Origin: Hyphomicrobiales bacterium
GTDB taxonomy: Bacteria > Pseudomonadota > Alphaproteobacteria > Rhizobiales > Rhizobiaceae
Assembly: GCA_900465675.1 (NCBI GenBank)
Contig: UBJR01000033.1
Location: 1-64,000 of the forward strand
Reading direction: 5' to 3'
DNA: 64,000 nt
The position numbers and the translations under genes are program-made. The notes beneath the pieces were generated by a model, which searched no databases, had not been told where the DNA came from, and worked only from the letters and a program-made list of their open reading frames with translations. Positions 36,073 through 45,540 of this stretch are shown one piece after another (positions within the stretch are counted from its first letter, which is position 1; each line of letters begins with the position of its first letter).

Positions 36073-36245
36073 GAGCAATGTTCCATAAAATGAGCATTGC
36101 AACCTGCCACCGCGGCCGATGATAGGAAAATCATTAGTTTTGATTGGTGCCGCCAGCCTCAATTGAGGGAGCGCCGGTTGACGGCGGAGGCGGCGGGAAA
36201 TAGGTGGCCGCGCTCTCGTGCGGCCACCCCGAATTCAGTTCTGGA

Positions 36246-36956
36246 TTACTCTTCGTCCGAGCCGCCGTCTCCATCATCGCCAGAATCGTCGTCGCCGCCG
36301 TCATCGGCGTCGCTGGCATCATCCGCACTGGACTCGTCGTCCGTGGCCGACTCTTCCTGCGTCATCGCTTCTTCGACAACACTCTCCTCGCTCTCGTAGG
36401 AGGACTCGATGGTCTCCGATTCTTCGGACACGTATTCCGAATAGGAGAACGACGCATCGGAAGTGTCGCTTTCCCAGCTCGAAACCTCGGTTACCGATAC
36501 GGCTTCGCTGTAGGATTCCATCGTGATGACGGCGGCAACCGCGACCACCGCGCCATCGCGCTCCAGCGAAAGCGCGACATCCGAATGACCTGCCTTCAGA
36601 TCGCGACGAACCGCGACATCGACGTCGACTGGCTTATGAACCTTATGGCCATGGACCTCGGAAAGAACGTCGCCCGGCTTGATCCCTTGCTTGTCGGCAA
36701 TGCCACCCGGCTTTACGGATAATACCAGAACGCCATGCTCTCCCTTGGCGAGCTTGAACTTCTTGACGACGGCCTTGTTGACCGGCAGCAGAAGCGCATC
36801 AAGCGCCTTGGAGATCGAGGGTTTCGGCAATCCGTCTGCAGGGGGCGTTGCAGCGGCTGCGGGATATATTGCGAGCGGCGAAGCGATGTTCGCGGCAATG
36901 ACAAGCGCGCGAACAGCAAGGTATGATTTTCTCAAGTCAATCTCCACCATAGACAC
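36246..36956 (-). CDS. Secreted PDZ-domain protein with acidic Ser/Asp/Glu tail
   Basis: A 236-residue protein. An N-terminal signal-like segment (about 10-36, ending AAAAT) is followed by a single PDZ domain (about 60-145: GVLVLSVKPGGIADKQGIKPGD then a hydrophobic ligand strand). Residues about 150-236 are almost only Ser, Glu, Asp and Gly and must be disordered and strongly negative. No protease domain is present, so it is not a DegP/HtrA. Function unknown; periplasmic scaffolding or cation binding are guesses. A second start 6 nt downstream is possible. Confidence 0.75.
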   Translation of the reverse strand: MSMVEIDLRKSYLAVRALVIAANIASPLAIYPAAAATPPADGLPKPSISKALDALLLPVNKAVVKKFKLAKGEHGVLVLSVKPGGIADKQGIKPGDVLSEVHGHKVHKPVDVDVAVRRDLKAGHSDVALSLERDGAVVAVAAVITMESYSEAVSVTEVSSWESDTSDASFSYSEYVSEESETIESSYESEESVVEEAMTQEESATDDESSADDASDADDGGDDDSGDDGDGGSDEE

Positions 36957-37182
36957 GAGCCGGCCGATGCCGGACTCCGCGTGCTATAAATGGCCCTCTC
37001 GGCTTAATAATTCGCCAATAGATCAGCAGATCATTAAACTAAAGTCGCATGCACGTGTGCTGCTCTGACCGCATGCCTATCGCCTGTTGCGTCGGGCGCC
37101 GAACGGACCGACATATGGATGAAAGAGCGAATCATCCGCGACCGGATGGCGGCGCCAACTCCAGAATTGAAAGTCCAACCTG

Positions 37183-38586
37183 ATGGCGAAGGCCAGAACT
37201 CAATTCACCTGCCAAAACTGCGGCACGGTTCATAACCGCTGGGCCGGAAAGTGCGAAGGCTGCGGCGAGTGGAATACCATCGTCGAGGAAGATCCGATGG
37301 GCGGCATCGGCGGCGGACCGGCCAAAACGCCGAAGAAGGGGCGTCCCGTTGCCCTCACCGCGCTTTCGGGCGAGATCGAGGAAGCGCCGCGCATCCATAC
37401 CGGCATCTCCGAACTCGACCGGGCGCTCGGCGGCGGCTTCGTGCGCGGCTCGGCGGTGCTCGTCGGCGGCGACCCCGGTATCGGCAAGTCGACGCTGCTG
37501 ATGCAGGCGGCGGCGGCATTGTCGCGCCGTGGACACAAGATCATCTATGTCTCGGGCGAAGAAGCCGTCGCCCAGGTGCGCCTGCGCGCCCAGCGGCTGA
37601 ACGCGGCCGATACCGCCGTGATGCTGGCTGCCGAAACCAATGTCGAGGACATCCTCGCGACGCTTGCCGAGGGCAAGCGCCCCGATCTGGTGATCATCGA
37701 TTCCATCCAGACGCTCTGGAGCGACCTGGCGGAATCGGCGCCGGGCACCGTCACCCAGGTCAGAACCGGCGTTCAGGCGATGATCCGTTTCGCCAAGCAG
37801 ACGGGTGCCGCTATGGTGCTCGTCGGCCATGTCACCAAGGACGGCCAGATCGCCGGACCGCGCGTCGTCGAACACATGGTCGATGCCGTCCTCTATTTCG
37901 AGGGCGATCGCGGCCATCACTACCGCATCCTGCGCACGGTCAAGAACCGCTTCGGACCGACCGACGAGATCGGCGTCTTCGAAATGTCCGACAAGGGCCT
38001 GCGCGAAGTTGCCAACCCTTCAGAGCTGTTCCTCGGCGAACGCAACGAAAAATCGCCGGGGGCGGCGGTGTTTGCCGGCATGGAAGGCACGCGGCCGATC
38101 CTCGTCGAGGTGCAGGCGCTGGTGGCGCCTACCTCGCTCGGCACGCCGCGCCGCGCCATCGTCGGATGGGACTCGGCCAGGCTTTCGATGATCCTTGCGG
38201 TGCTCGAAGCCCATTGCGGCGTGAAGCTCGGCCAGCACGACGTCTATCTGAACATCGCCGGCGGCTACCGGATCTCCGAGCCGGCAGCCGATCTGGCAGT
38301 CGCATCGGCCCTTGTTTCCTCGCTTGCCGGTATTGCTCTCCCGGCCGATTGCGTCTATTTCGGCGAAGTCAGTCTGTCGGGGGCCGTCCGACCGGTTGCG
38401 CACACCGCCCAGCGCCTCAAAGAAGCCGAGAAGCTGGGATTTTCTGCAGCGCTGCTTCCAACAGCGACCGCCGATCTGCCGAAGGGCACGGGCGGACGCT
38501 GGAACGAGATAGAGAGCCTGCCGGACCTGGTCGCGCGCATCGCCGGATCGAAGGGTGCGCTACGACGTGTGGAAGACGACGGTTGA
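37183..38586 (+). CDS. radA: DNA repair protein RadA
   Basis: A 467-residue RecA-related helicase (Sms) that drives branch migration in recombination. It has the N-terminal C4 zinc finger CQNCGTVHNRWAGKCEGCGE, Walker A GGDPGIGKST near residue 95, the RadA-specific KNRFGPTDEIG motif and a C-terminal Lon-protease-like domain. It precedes cvpA and purF, a conserved rhizobial order. Confidence 0.96.
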   Translation: MAKARTQFTCQNCGTVHNRWAGKCEGCGEWNTIVEEDPMGGIGGGPAKTPKKGRPVALTALSGEIEEAPRIHTGISELDRALGGGFVRGSAVLVGGDPGIGKSTLLMQAAAALSRRGHKIIYVSGEEAVAQVRLRAQRLNAADTAVMLAAETNVEDILATLAEGKRPDLVIIDSIQTLWSDLAESAPGTVTQVRTGVQAMIRFAKQTGAAMVLVGHVTKDGQIAGPRVVEHMVDAVLYFEGDRGHHYRILRTVKNRFGPTDEIGVFEMSDKGLREVANPSELFLGERNEKSPGAAVFAGMEGTRPILVEVQALVAPTSLGTPRRAIVGWDSARLSMILAVLEAHCGVKLGQHDVYLNIAGGYRISEPAADLAVASALVSSLAGIALPADCVYFGEVSLSGAVRPVAHTAQRLKEAEKLGFSAALLPTATADLPKGTGGRWNEIESLPDLVARIAGSKGALRRVEDDG

Positions 38587-38680
38587 TCCTTTCATTGCCG
38601 CAAACGGTAGTGATATAGGATGCACACGAATGAGGCGCGGCCCGCTTGCGGAAACGTAAGGGCCCTGGAGTTGAATTTAT

Positions 38681-39310
38681 ATGCCCATTACGATTTTCGA
38701 CGGTATTGTCATCGGCGTCGTACTCTTCTCCGCCGTATTGGCGATGGTCCGCGGTTTTTCCCGCGAGGTCCTGTCGATCGCAAGCTGGGGTGGCTCGGCT
38801 GCCGCAGCCTACTACCTCTACCACTACCTGGTGCCCTACGCGAAGAAGTACACCGATGACGACCGCATCGCGATCGTCGGCTCGGCCGCCGTCGTGTTCC
38901 TGATCGCGCTGATCGTCATCTCCTTCATCACCATGAAGATTGCCGACTTCATCATCGACAGCCGCATCGGCGCGCTTGATCGTACTTTGGGCTTCCTCTT
39001 CGGTGCTGCACGCGGCATACTGCTGCTCGTCGTTGCCGTCGCCTTCTGGAACTGGCTTGTCGATGCCGATCACCGTCCGGGCTGGGTCAACAACGCCAAG
39101 TCCAAGCCGTTCCTCGACTCGATGGTCGTGAAGCTGCAATCGGTCCTGCCGGAAGAATTCGCCCAAATGGTACGCACGAGCGTGATGGACAAGGTTCTTC
39201 CGCCGAGCGAAAATACGGGCAACGCCAATGCACCGGCCGCCGATCAGGCGCCGGCGGACGATGCAGCACCGGCCGCACCCGCAGCCCCTGCGCAACCGCA
39301 GTCGAATTGA
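38681..39310 (+). CDS. cvpA: CvpA family membrane protein
   Basis: A 209-residue protein with four predicted helices in residues 1-115 (start MPITIFDGIVIGVVL) and an Ala/Pro-rich, probably disordered tail after about residue 170. CvpA was named for colicin V production; in other bacteria it is linked to envelope integrity. It lies upstream of purF, as in E. coli. Confidence 0.9.
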   Translation: MPITIFDGIVIGVVLFSAVLAMVRGFSREVLSIASWGGSAAAAYYLYHYLVPYAKKYTDDDRIAIVGSAAVVFLIALIVISFITMKIADFIIDSRIGALDRTLGFLFGAARGILLLVVAVAFWNWLVDADHRPGWVNNAKSKPFLDSMVVKLQSVLPEEFAQMVRTSVMDKVLPPSENTGNANAPAADQAPADDAAPAAPAAPAQPQSN

Positions 39311-39483
39311 CACAGTGTTCAACAGCTTGACCTGCGCAATGGCAATTGCCATTTGAGCGGGACGTACAGTAAAGGTCCGGCCGGGCAACCGCTCTGCCGG
39401 GCCTCAGCCGTTTAAAACGCATGATCACGGCGTCATGCTATGGAAAAGCCGATCCATTCTTGTGAGAGCAAAGGCCCGCATCG

Positions 39484-40974
39484 ATGAACCAGTCCTATTC
39501 CCTGACGCTCAATGACGAACTCGACGGGGATACGCTCCACGAAGAGTGCGGCGTCTTCGGTATTCTCGGCCATCCCGATGCGGCAACGCTGACGGCGCTT
39601 GGGCTTCACGCCCTCCAGCACCGCGGGCAGGAAGCCGCCGGTATCGTCTCCTTCGACGGACTGCGCTTCCACTCGGAACGGCATATGGGTCTGGTCGGCG
39701 ACCACTATACCAACCCGACGACGCTGGCCCGCCTGCCCGGCAATATCTCGATTGGTCACAACCGCTATTCGACGACGGGCGAAGTGGCGCTGCGCAACGT
39801 GCAGCCGCTATTTGCCGAACTCGAAGTCGGCGGCATCGCCATTGCCCATAACGGCAACTTCACCAACGGCCTGACCCTTCGCCGCCAGCTGATCGCCGGT
39901 GGCGCCATCTTCCAGGCGACCTCCGATACCGAAGTCGTTCTCCACCTCATCGCCCGCTCGCGCTACACCTCGACCGCCGACCGCTTCATCGACGCCATCC
40001 GCCAGATGGAAGGCGGCTATTCGATGGTGGCGATCACCCGCACCAAGCTGATCGCGGCCCGCGACCCCACCGGCATCCGCCCGCTGGTGATGGGCGAGCT
40101 CGACGGCAAGCCGATCTTCGCATCCGAAACCTGTGCGCTGGATATCATCGGCGCAAAGTTCATCCGCGACGTCGAGAATGGCGAAGTCATCATCTGTGAG
40201 ATCCAGCCGGACGGCTCGATCACCATCGACGCCCGCAAGGCCGGTAACGGCCAGCCGGAGCGCCTCTGCCTGTTCGAATATGTCTATTTCGCCCGTCCGG
40301 ATTCGGTCGTCAGCGGCCGCAGCGTCTATGTTGCCCGCAAAAACATGGGCATCAACCTCGCCAAGGAAGCGCCCGTCGAAGCCGACGTCGTCGTCCCCGT
40401 TCCCGATGGCGGCACGCCGGCGGCACTCGGCTATGCGCAGGAGAGCGGTATTCCCTTCGAATACGGCATCATCCGCAACCATTATGTCGGCCGTACCTTC
40501 ATCGAGCCGACGCAGCAGATCCGCGCCTTCGGCGTCAAGCTGAAGCATTCCGCCAACCGGGCGATGATCGAGGGCAAGCGCGTCGTACTCGTCGACGACT
40601 CGGTCGTGCGTGGCACGACATCGCTGAAGATCGTGCAGATGATCCGCGATGCCGGCGCCAAGGAAGTGCATCTGCGCGTCGCCAGCCCGATGATCTACTA
40701 TCCCGACTTCTATGGCATCGACACGCCGGATCGCGACAAGCTGCTCGCCAACCAGTACGAGAGCCTGGAAGCGATGTGCAAATATATCGGCGCCGATTCT
40801 CTGCAGTTCCTGTCGATCAACGGCCTCTACCGCGCCGTCGGCGGCGAAGACCGCAACAACGCCCGCCCGCAGTTCACCGACCACTATTTCACCGGCGACT
40901 ACCCGACCCGCCTGCTCGACAAGGATGGCGAGACGGTAGGCCGCAAGGTCTCGCTGCTGGCGACCAACGGGTAA
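39484..40974 (+). CDS. purF: Amidophosphoribosyltransferase
   Basis: First committed enzyme of purine synthesis: PRPP plus glutamine gives phosphoribosylamine. The 496-residue protein is made with a 21-residue propeptide whose removal exposes the nucleophile Cys22 (EECGVFG). The PRPP-binding loop is VVLVDDSVVRGTTS near residue 370. Propeptide and length match the Bacillus-type enzyme class rather than E. coli PurF. Confidence 0.97.
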   Translation: MNQSYSLTLNDELDGDTLHEECGVFGILGHPDAATLTALGLHALQHRGQEAAGIVSFDGLRFHSERHMGLVGDHYTNPTTLARLPGNISIGHNRYSTTGEVALRNVQPLFAELEVGGIAIAHNGNFTNGLTLRRQLIAGGAIFQATSDTEVVLHLIARSRYTSTADRFIDAIRQMEGGYSMVAITRTKLIAARDPTGIRPLVMGELDGKPIFASETCALDIIGAKFIRDVENGEVIICEIQPDGSITIDARKAGNGQPERLCLFEYVYFARPDSVVSGRSVYVARKNMGINLAKEAPVEADVVVPVPDGGTPAALGYAQESGIPFEYGIIRNHYVGRTFIEPTQQIRAFGVKLKHSANRAMIEGKRVVLVDDSVVRGTTSLKIVQMIRDAGAKEVHLRVASPMIYYPDFYGIDTPDRDKLLANQYESLEAMCKYIGADSLQFLSINGLYRAVGGEDRNNARPQFTDHYFTGDYPTRLLDKDGETVGRKVSLLATNG

Positions 40975-40980
40975 TACGAT

Positions 40981-41103
40981 CTCATCCTCATTCCTGTGCT
41001 TGTCACAGGAATCCAGTCACGGCGCGTCTGCGCCGTGAAAGACTCTCAAGCGCGCAAGGACTTGCGCGCGCTGGATCCCTGTGACAAGCACAGGGATGAG
41101 GGA
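40981..41103. repeat. Composite palindromic intergenic repeat, copy 2
   Basis: Starts with CTCATTCCTGTGCTTGTCAC and ends with the near-complement CCTGTGACAAGCACAGGGAT plus GAGGG, so the whole element folds on itself. Inside are the smaller palindromes GGCGCGTCTGCGCC and GCGCGCAAGGACTTGCGCGC. The same block order is found inverted at 17481-17647. It separates purF from the SDR gene. Confidence 0.8.
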
Positions 41104-41179
41104 AGCGAGGCAGCCGCCTGTACCCATCCCAAGAATTCGATGATGAAATAGCCGCCCGATGCGGCTTCAGGACGGACCT

Positions 41180-41920
41180 ATGACGATTGATTTGACCGGC
41201 AAGATCGCACTCGTGACCGGCGCTTCGCGCGGCATCGGCTACTTCACCGCGCTCGAACTCGCCAAGGCCGGTGCGCATGTGATTGCCTGCGCCCGCACTG
41301 TCGGCGGCCTCGAGGATCTCGACGATGCGATCAAGGCCGTGGGCGGCAGCGCCACGCTGGTGCCCTTCGATCTTGCCGACATGGACGCCATCGACCGCCT
41401 CGGCGGCTCGATCTTCGAACGCTGGGGCAAGCTCGACATTCTCGTCGCCAATGCCGGCGTGCTCGGCGTCATCTCGCCGATCGGCCATGTCGAGGCGAAG
41501 ACCTTCGAGAAGGTCATGAACATCAATGTCAACGCGACCTGGCGGCTGATCCGCTCCGTCGATCCGCTGCTGACGCGCGCCGAAGCCGGCCGCGCCGTCA
41601 TCCTGTCCTCGGCCGCCGCCCACAAGTGTCGCCCGTTCTGGGGCCCGTACTCCGCCTCCAAGGCTGCCGTCGAAGCACTGGCCCGCACCTGGGCCGGTGA
41701 AAGCCAGTCGACGCCGCTGCGCATCACCAGCGTCGATCCGGGCGCCACCCGCACCGCCATGCGCGCCCAGGCCGTTCCCGGCGAAGACCCGGCTAGCCTG
41801 CCGCATCCGTCGGAAGTCGCCAAGGCGATCCTGCCGCTCACCGGCCCCGATGTGACCGAAACCGGCAAGCTGTTCATCGTCCGCGAAAACAAGCTGGTCG
41901 ATTACCACCTGCCGTCGTGA
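41180..41920 (+). CDS. Short-chain dehydrogenase/reductase
   Basis: A 246-residue Rossmann-fold oxidoreductase with TGASRGIG near residue 14, NAG near 91, a catalytic Ser (ILSSAA) and YSASK. Substrate unknown. It follows purF and the repeat, and converges on the GH25 gene with 1 nt between stops. ATG 41180 is preferred to upstream 41159 by the usual SDR N-terminus. Confidence 0.88.
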   Translation: MTIDLTGKIALVTGASRGIGYFTALELAKAGAHVIACARTVGGLEDLDDAIKAVGGSATLVPFDLADMDAIDRLGGSIFERWGKLDILVANAGVLGVISPIGHVEAKTFEKVMNINVNATWRLIRSVDPLLTRAEAGRAVILSSAAAHKCRPFWGPYSASKAAVEALARTWAGESQSTPLRITSVDPGATRTAMRAQAVPGEDPASLPHPSEVAKAILPLTGPDVTETGKLFIVRENKLVDYHLPS

Positions 41921-41921
41921 G

Positions 41922-42656
41922 CTAGCCCGACGGCCCGGAAAAATACGGCGCCAGCCCGCTCTCCGGGCATAGCGCGTTGAGATCGACCGCGCCCTCGATG
42001 CCTTCCACCGTCCCATCATCGGCGAATTGCCAGAGCGACCAGCGGCTGCAATCCGGCCGGTGTGCGATGCTGCGGATCCAGAGGTCGTGTGGCGGAAAGC
42101 GGTTTTCGTTGCCGGCGAAATATTGCTCGAAGAAACTTTCGTTCATGTAGAACAGCGGCCGGCCGGGATAGCGGGTGCCGAGGCGCGTGTAGAAGGCCGA
42201 TAGCTCGGCGCTGAGTTCGTCCAGCGTCGGCACCTTGCCGCAATTGCCGGTGAATTCGAGGTCGAGCGCCAGCGGCAGGGCATCAGCATCGGCGGGGATG
42301 GTGGCGAGCACGTTATCCGCCTGCTCTGCGCCCGGGCGGCAGAAGGTGAAGAAGTGATAGGCGCCGCGGATGATGCCGGCGTCTTTGGCCGCCCGCCAAT
42401 TGTCTGCGAATTTCCGGTCGCGATGATCCCCGCCTTCGGTCGCTTTCATGATGACGAAGCGGATGTTGGGCTGACCCTTCAGCCTAGCCCAGTCGATGTC
42501 GCCCTGATGGTGGCTGATATCGATGCCCTGGATCGGATAGTCGGCAAGTGATGGCGGCGAGAATGGCGTCATGGCCCGATCGTATGCCAGATAGGCGCCG
42601 GCGGCGACAACCGTCAGGATGATGGCGGTGATGAGCAGGCGGAAGACGCGGCGCAC
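41922..42656 (-). CDS. Glycoside hydrolase family 25 lysozyme-like protein
   Basis: A membrane-anchored GH25 muramidase domain. One transmembrane helix (LLITAIILTVVAAGAYLAY) is followed by the catalytic barrel starting YPIQGIDISHHQGDIDW and containing the active-site region LALDLEFTGN (Asp and Glu). It probably cleaves peptidoglycan in the periplasm. The start is uncertain: GTG 42656 (MRRVFRLL) puts the helix at the N-terminus; ATG 42743 and GTG 42764 are also in frame. A palindrome overlaps the last of these. Confidence 0.82.
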   Translation of the reverse strand: MRRVFRLLITAIILTVVAAGAYLAYDRAMTPFSPPSLADYPIQGIDISHHQGDIDWARLKGQPNIRFVIMKATEGGDHRDRKFADNWRAAKDAGIIRGAYHFFTFCRPGAEQADNVLATIPADADALPLALDLEFTGNCGKVPTLDELSAELSAFYTRLGTRYPGRPLFYMNESFFEQYFAGNENRFPPHDLWIRSIAHRPDCSRWSLWQFADDGTVEGIEGAVDLNALCPESGLAPYFSGPSG

Positions 42657-42749
42657 GGGATTGATCTCATCTGTTTCAGTTGCGGTGATAGCATGGAAAT
42701 GGCACGCATTGATGCCCTGCCCTTCGCTTGGCGCTTCGGGCATTCGGCC

Positions 42750-42778
42750 CTGCGATCGATTCACGGGATCGATCGCAG
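42750..42778. promoter_or_regulatory. 11-bp inverted repeat upstream of GH25 gene
   Basis: CTGCGATCGAT (42750-42760) and ATCGATCGCAG (42768-42778) with a 7-nt spacer. It lies in the region between the divergent GH25 and cysS genes, so it is a candidate operator. No regulator can be assigned. Confidence 0.35.
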
Positions 42779-42996
42779 CGGCTTTGCCGCACCGGGCCTC
42801 ACCCCCACTTGACCAATGCCCGTTCCCGCGCCATAAAACGCGCCATGAAAACGGTTATCTGCATTAACTGCCGGAAGATTATTCGCTAGCGCGCTCGCTG
42901 GCCTGGCCGTTTTCGTCTCCCAAATACGCAAAGAGATAAACGCCCCGGCCCGCCGGTGGTGGCATTTTTCGGAACATTGCATTGGGAGAACAAGAC

Positions 42997-44373
42997 ATGG
43001 CCGGTTCGGCTGAACTTCGACTGTACAACACGCTGACGCGCGAAAAGACGGTGTTTGCGCCGATCGATCGCGACAATGTCCGCATGTATGTCTGCGGCCC
43101 GACCGTCTATGATTTCGCCCATATCGGCAATGCCCGCCCGGTCATCGTCTTCGACGTGCTGTTCCGGCTGCTGCGGCATGTCTATGGCGCCGACAAGGTC
43201 GTCTATGCGCGCAACATCACCGACGTCGATGACAAGATCAACGCCCGCGCTTTGCGCGATTATCCCGGCCTGCCCCTGAACGAGGCGATCCGCCGCGTCA
43301 CCGAAAAGACCGAGACGCAGTTTCTCGACGATGCCAGGGCGCTCGGCTGCCTGGAGCCGACGCATCAGCCGCGGGCGACCGAGAATATCGGCGGGATGAT
43401 CGAGATCATCGAGAAGCTGCTGGCCAATGGCCACGCCTATCAGGCCGAGGGCGAAGTGCTGTTCGACACCCGCTCGATGCGGGATTACGGCCAGCTCTCG
43501 AAGCGCAATCTCGACGAACAGCAGGCGGGCGCGCGCATCGCCGTCGATGCCCACAAGAAGAACCCCGGTGACTTCGTGCTCTGGAAGCTCTCGTCGCATA
43601 ACGAACCCGGCTGGGAGAGCCCCTGGGGCCGCGGCCGTCCGGGCTGGCATATCGAGTGCTCGGCGATGAGCCAGCGCTATGTCGGCGAGGTCTTCGACAT
43701 TCACGGCGGCGGGCTGGACCTGATCTTCCCGCACCATGAAAACGAGATCGCCCAGTCGCGCTGCGCCCACGGCACCGAGGTGATGGCGAATGTCTGGATG
43801 CATAACGGCTTCCTGCAGGTCGAAGGCCGCAAGATGTCGAAATCCGAAGGCAATTTCGTCACCATCTATGAGCTGCTGCACACCGAAAAATTCGGCGGTC
43901 GGACATGGCCGGGTGAAGTTCTGCGGCTGGCGATGCTGATGACGCATTACCGCGAGCCGATCGATTTCTCGATCAAGCGGCTCGAGGAAGCGGAGCGTCT
44001 GCTGGCAAAGTGGCCGGCGGTTGATGCCGGAAATGCCGAGCCAGATGCAGCGGTGCTGGCGGCGCTGGCAGATGACCTCAACACGGTCGCCGCGGTGCAG
44101 GCGCTGCATGCGCTGGCGCAAGGCGGTGATCCCTCGGTGTTTGCGGCCAGTGCGGCGCTGCTCGGCGTTTTGCCGGAGAAGACCGAGGTGGACGAGGCCG
44201 TCGCCCTCGACATCGACCGGCGCGTCGCGGCGCGGCTTGAGCTGTTGAAGGCGAAGAATTTCGCCGAGGCGGACAAGCTGCGTGACGAACTGCTGGCGGA
44301 AGGCGTGCAGCTGAAGGACGGCAAAGATGCGGTGAGCGGCGAACGTGTGACGACCTGGGAGTTGAAGCGGTGA
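42997..44373 (+). CDS. cysS: Cysteinyl-tRNA synthetase
   Basis: Class I aminoacyl-tRNA synthetase (458 residues). Zinc ligand Cys in YVCGPTVYD, the HIGH-type motif AHIGNARP, a second zinc ligand in WHIECSAM and the KMSKS loop in GRKMSKSEGN are all seen. ATG 42997 is preceded by GGGAGAA and preferred to TTG 42982. Confidence 0.97.
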   Translation: MAGSAELRLYNTLTREKTVFAPIDRDNVRMYVCGPTVYDFAHIGNARPVIVFDVLFRLLRHVYGADKVVYARNITDVDDKINARALRDYPGLPLNEAIRRVTEKTETQFLDDARALGCLEPTHQPRATENIGGMIEIIEKLLANGHAYQAEGEVLFDTRSMRDYGQLSKRNLDEQQAGARIAVDAHKKNPGDFVLWKLSSHNEPGWESPWGRGRPGWHIECSAMSQRYVGEVFDIHGGGLDLIFPHHENEIAQSRCAHGTEVMANVWMHNGFLQVEGRKMSKSEGNFVTIYELLHTEKFGGRTWPGEVLRLAMLMTHYREPIDFSIKRLEEAERLLAKWPAVDAGNAEPDAAVLAALADDLNTVAAVQALHALAQGGDPSVFAASAALLGVLPEKTEVDEAVALDIDRRVAARLELLKAKNFAEADKLRDELLAEGVQLKDGKDAVSGERVTTWELKR

Positions 44374-44388
44374 GATCATGGGTCTTGG

Positions 44389-44551
44389 CCAAGTCCCCTC
44401 CCCAGCCCCTCCCCACAAGGGGGAGGGGCTTAGCGCTCGCCTCGCCTGGTTCTCACCTTTCAAATTGCGCCGATGCGATGACGATGTCTGCAAGCGGTGC
44501 CACAAGTAAGCCCTCCCCCTCGTGGGGAAGGTCGGGAGGGGTCTTTTTTCA
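44389..44551. repeat. GC-rich palindromic repeat upstream of GFA genes
   Basis: AGCCCCTCCCC (44404-44414) and its perfect complement (44420-44430), then a second related inverted segment (AGCCCTCCCCCTCGTGGGGA about 44509-44528, and GGGAGGGG after it) ending in a T-run. The two parts look like ends of one dispersed intergenic element. The last T-run could terminate cysS transcription. Confidence 0.5.
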
Positions 44552-44578
44552 GGGCCTGGGATCGCGGAGGACGATGCA

Positions 44579-45055
44579 ATGACAGTCTACACCGGCGGAT
44601 GCCAGTGCGGTGCCGTTCGCTTCCGGGTGGAAGGCGAGCTGACGCATTCGTCGATCTGCCATTGCCGCATGTGCCAAAAGGCGTCGGGCGGCTATTACGC
44701 GCCGCTGGTCTCTGCCCGTGGCGCCGAGCTCACCTGGACGCGCGGGGAGCGCAAACGCTTCAAGTCTTCCAACTTCGCCTGGCGCGGCTTCTGCGGCGAT
44801 TGCGGTACGCCGCTGACCTACGAGGCGCCGGACGGCTTGGCGATCGCGGCTGGCGCCTTCGACGATCCGGCCGCGCTCCCGCCGACCGTTCAGTACGGCA
44901 TCGAAGCCAAGCTTCCCTTTACCGACCGGCTGCATGACCTGCCGGGCATCCGCACCGAGGACGACCTCGAGGCGGCGGAGTTCATCAACGAGATCGTCTC
45001 CTACCAGCACCCGGATCACGATACGCAGGTCTGGTCGCAGGAGGGCCGATCGTGA
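44579..45055 (+). CDS. GFA family protein, first of three
   Basis: A 158-residue zinc protein of the glutathione-dependent formaldehyde-activating (GFA/CENP-V) fold. All family cysteines are present: GGCQCGAV, CHCRMCQK and GFCGDCGTPL. GFA was described as binding S-hydroxymethylglutathione; its catalytic role is debated and most members are uncharacterised. It is the first gene of a four-gene set with 4-nt overlaps ending in pip. GGAGG lies about 9 nt before the ATG. Confidence 0.9.
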   Translation: MTVYTGGCQCGAVRFRVEGELTHSSICHCRMCQKASGGYYAPLVSARGAELTWTRGERKRFKSSNFAWRGFCGDCGTPLTYEAPDGLAIAAGAFDDPAALPPTVQYGIEAKLPFTDRLHDLPGIRTEDDLEAAEFINEIVSYQHPDHDTQVWSQEGRS

Positions 45056-45540
45056 GCGAAGCGCTGGTCCAGAGCGGCGGGTGCCAGTGCGGCGCGGTGC
45101 GCTACCGCACTACCGGCGAGCTCGGCTATCCGCATGTCTGCCATTGCCGCATGTGCCAGAAGGCAGCCGGAAACTATTCGCTGCCGCTCGCCGGTGTCAT
45201 GCGTTCTGATTTCGACATCACGCGCGGTGAACCGAAATGGTTTCATTCATCCGATCTCGTGCGCCGCGGCTTTTGCGGCGAGTGCGGTACGCCGCTGTTC
45301 TACGATGTTCCGGGCGCAGAGTTCATCAACCTTACACTCGGCTCACTCGACGATCCGCAATCCGTCAAGCCGGTCGCGCAGTCGAACATGGCGAGCAAGA
45401 TGCGCTGGTCGCATGAGCTTGACGCCCTGCCCGTCGAGCCGGAACCCGAAAGCAGCGAGCGCGAAGACGCGATCGCATCCAGCAATCACCAGCATCCCGA
45501 CCACGACACCGATCATTTGCCCCCTGGAGAATCAAGATGA
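45052..45540 (+). CDS. GFA family protein, second of three
   Basis: A 162-residue paralogue of the preceding gene with all zinc and active cysteines (GGCQCGAV, CHCRMCQK, GFCGECGTPL) and the same HPDHDT motif near the C-terminus. GTG start overlaps the preceding stop (GTGA). Divergence from its neighbours outside the motifs argues for old rather than recent duplication. Confidence 0.9.
   Translation: MSEALVQSGGCQCGAVRYRTTGELGYPHVCHCRMCQKAAGNYSLPLAGVMRSDFDITRGEPKWFHSSDLVRRGFCGECGTPLFYDVPGAEFINLTLGSLDDPQSVKPVAQSNMASKMRWSHELDALPVEPEPESSEREDAIASSNHQHPDHDTDHLPPGESR

Noticed and set aside
42886..44505. 539-residue minus-strand frame opposite cysS
   Set aside because: Antisense of cysS with intact HIGH and KMSKS motifs on the plus strand; composition is not protein-like.
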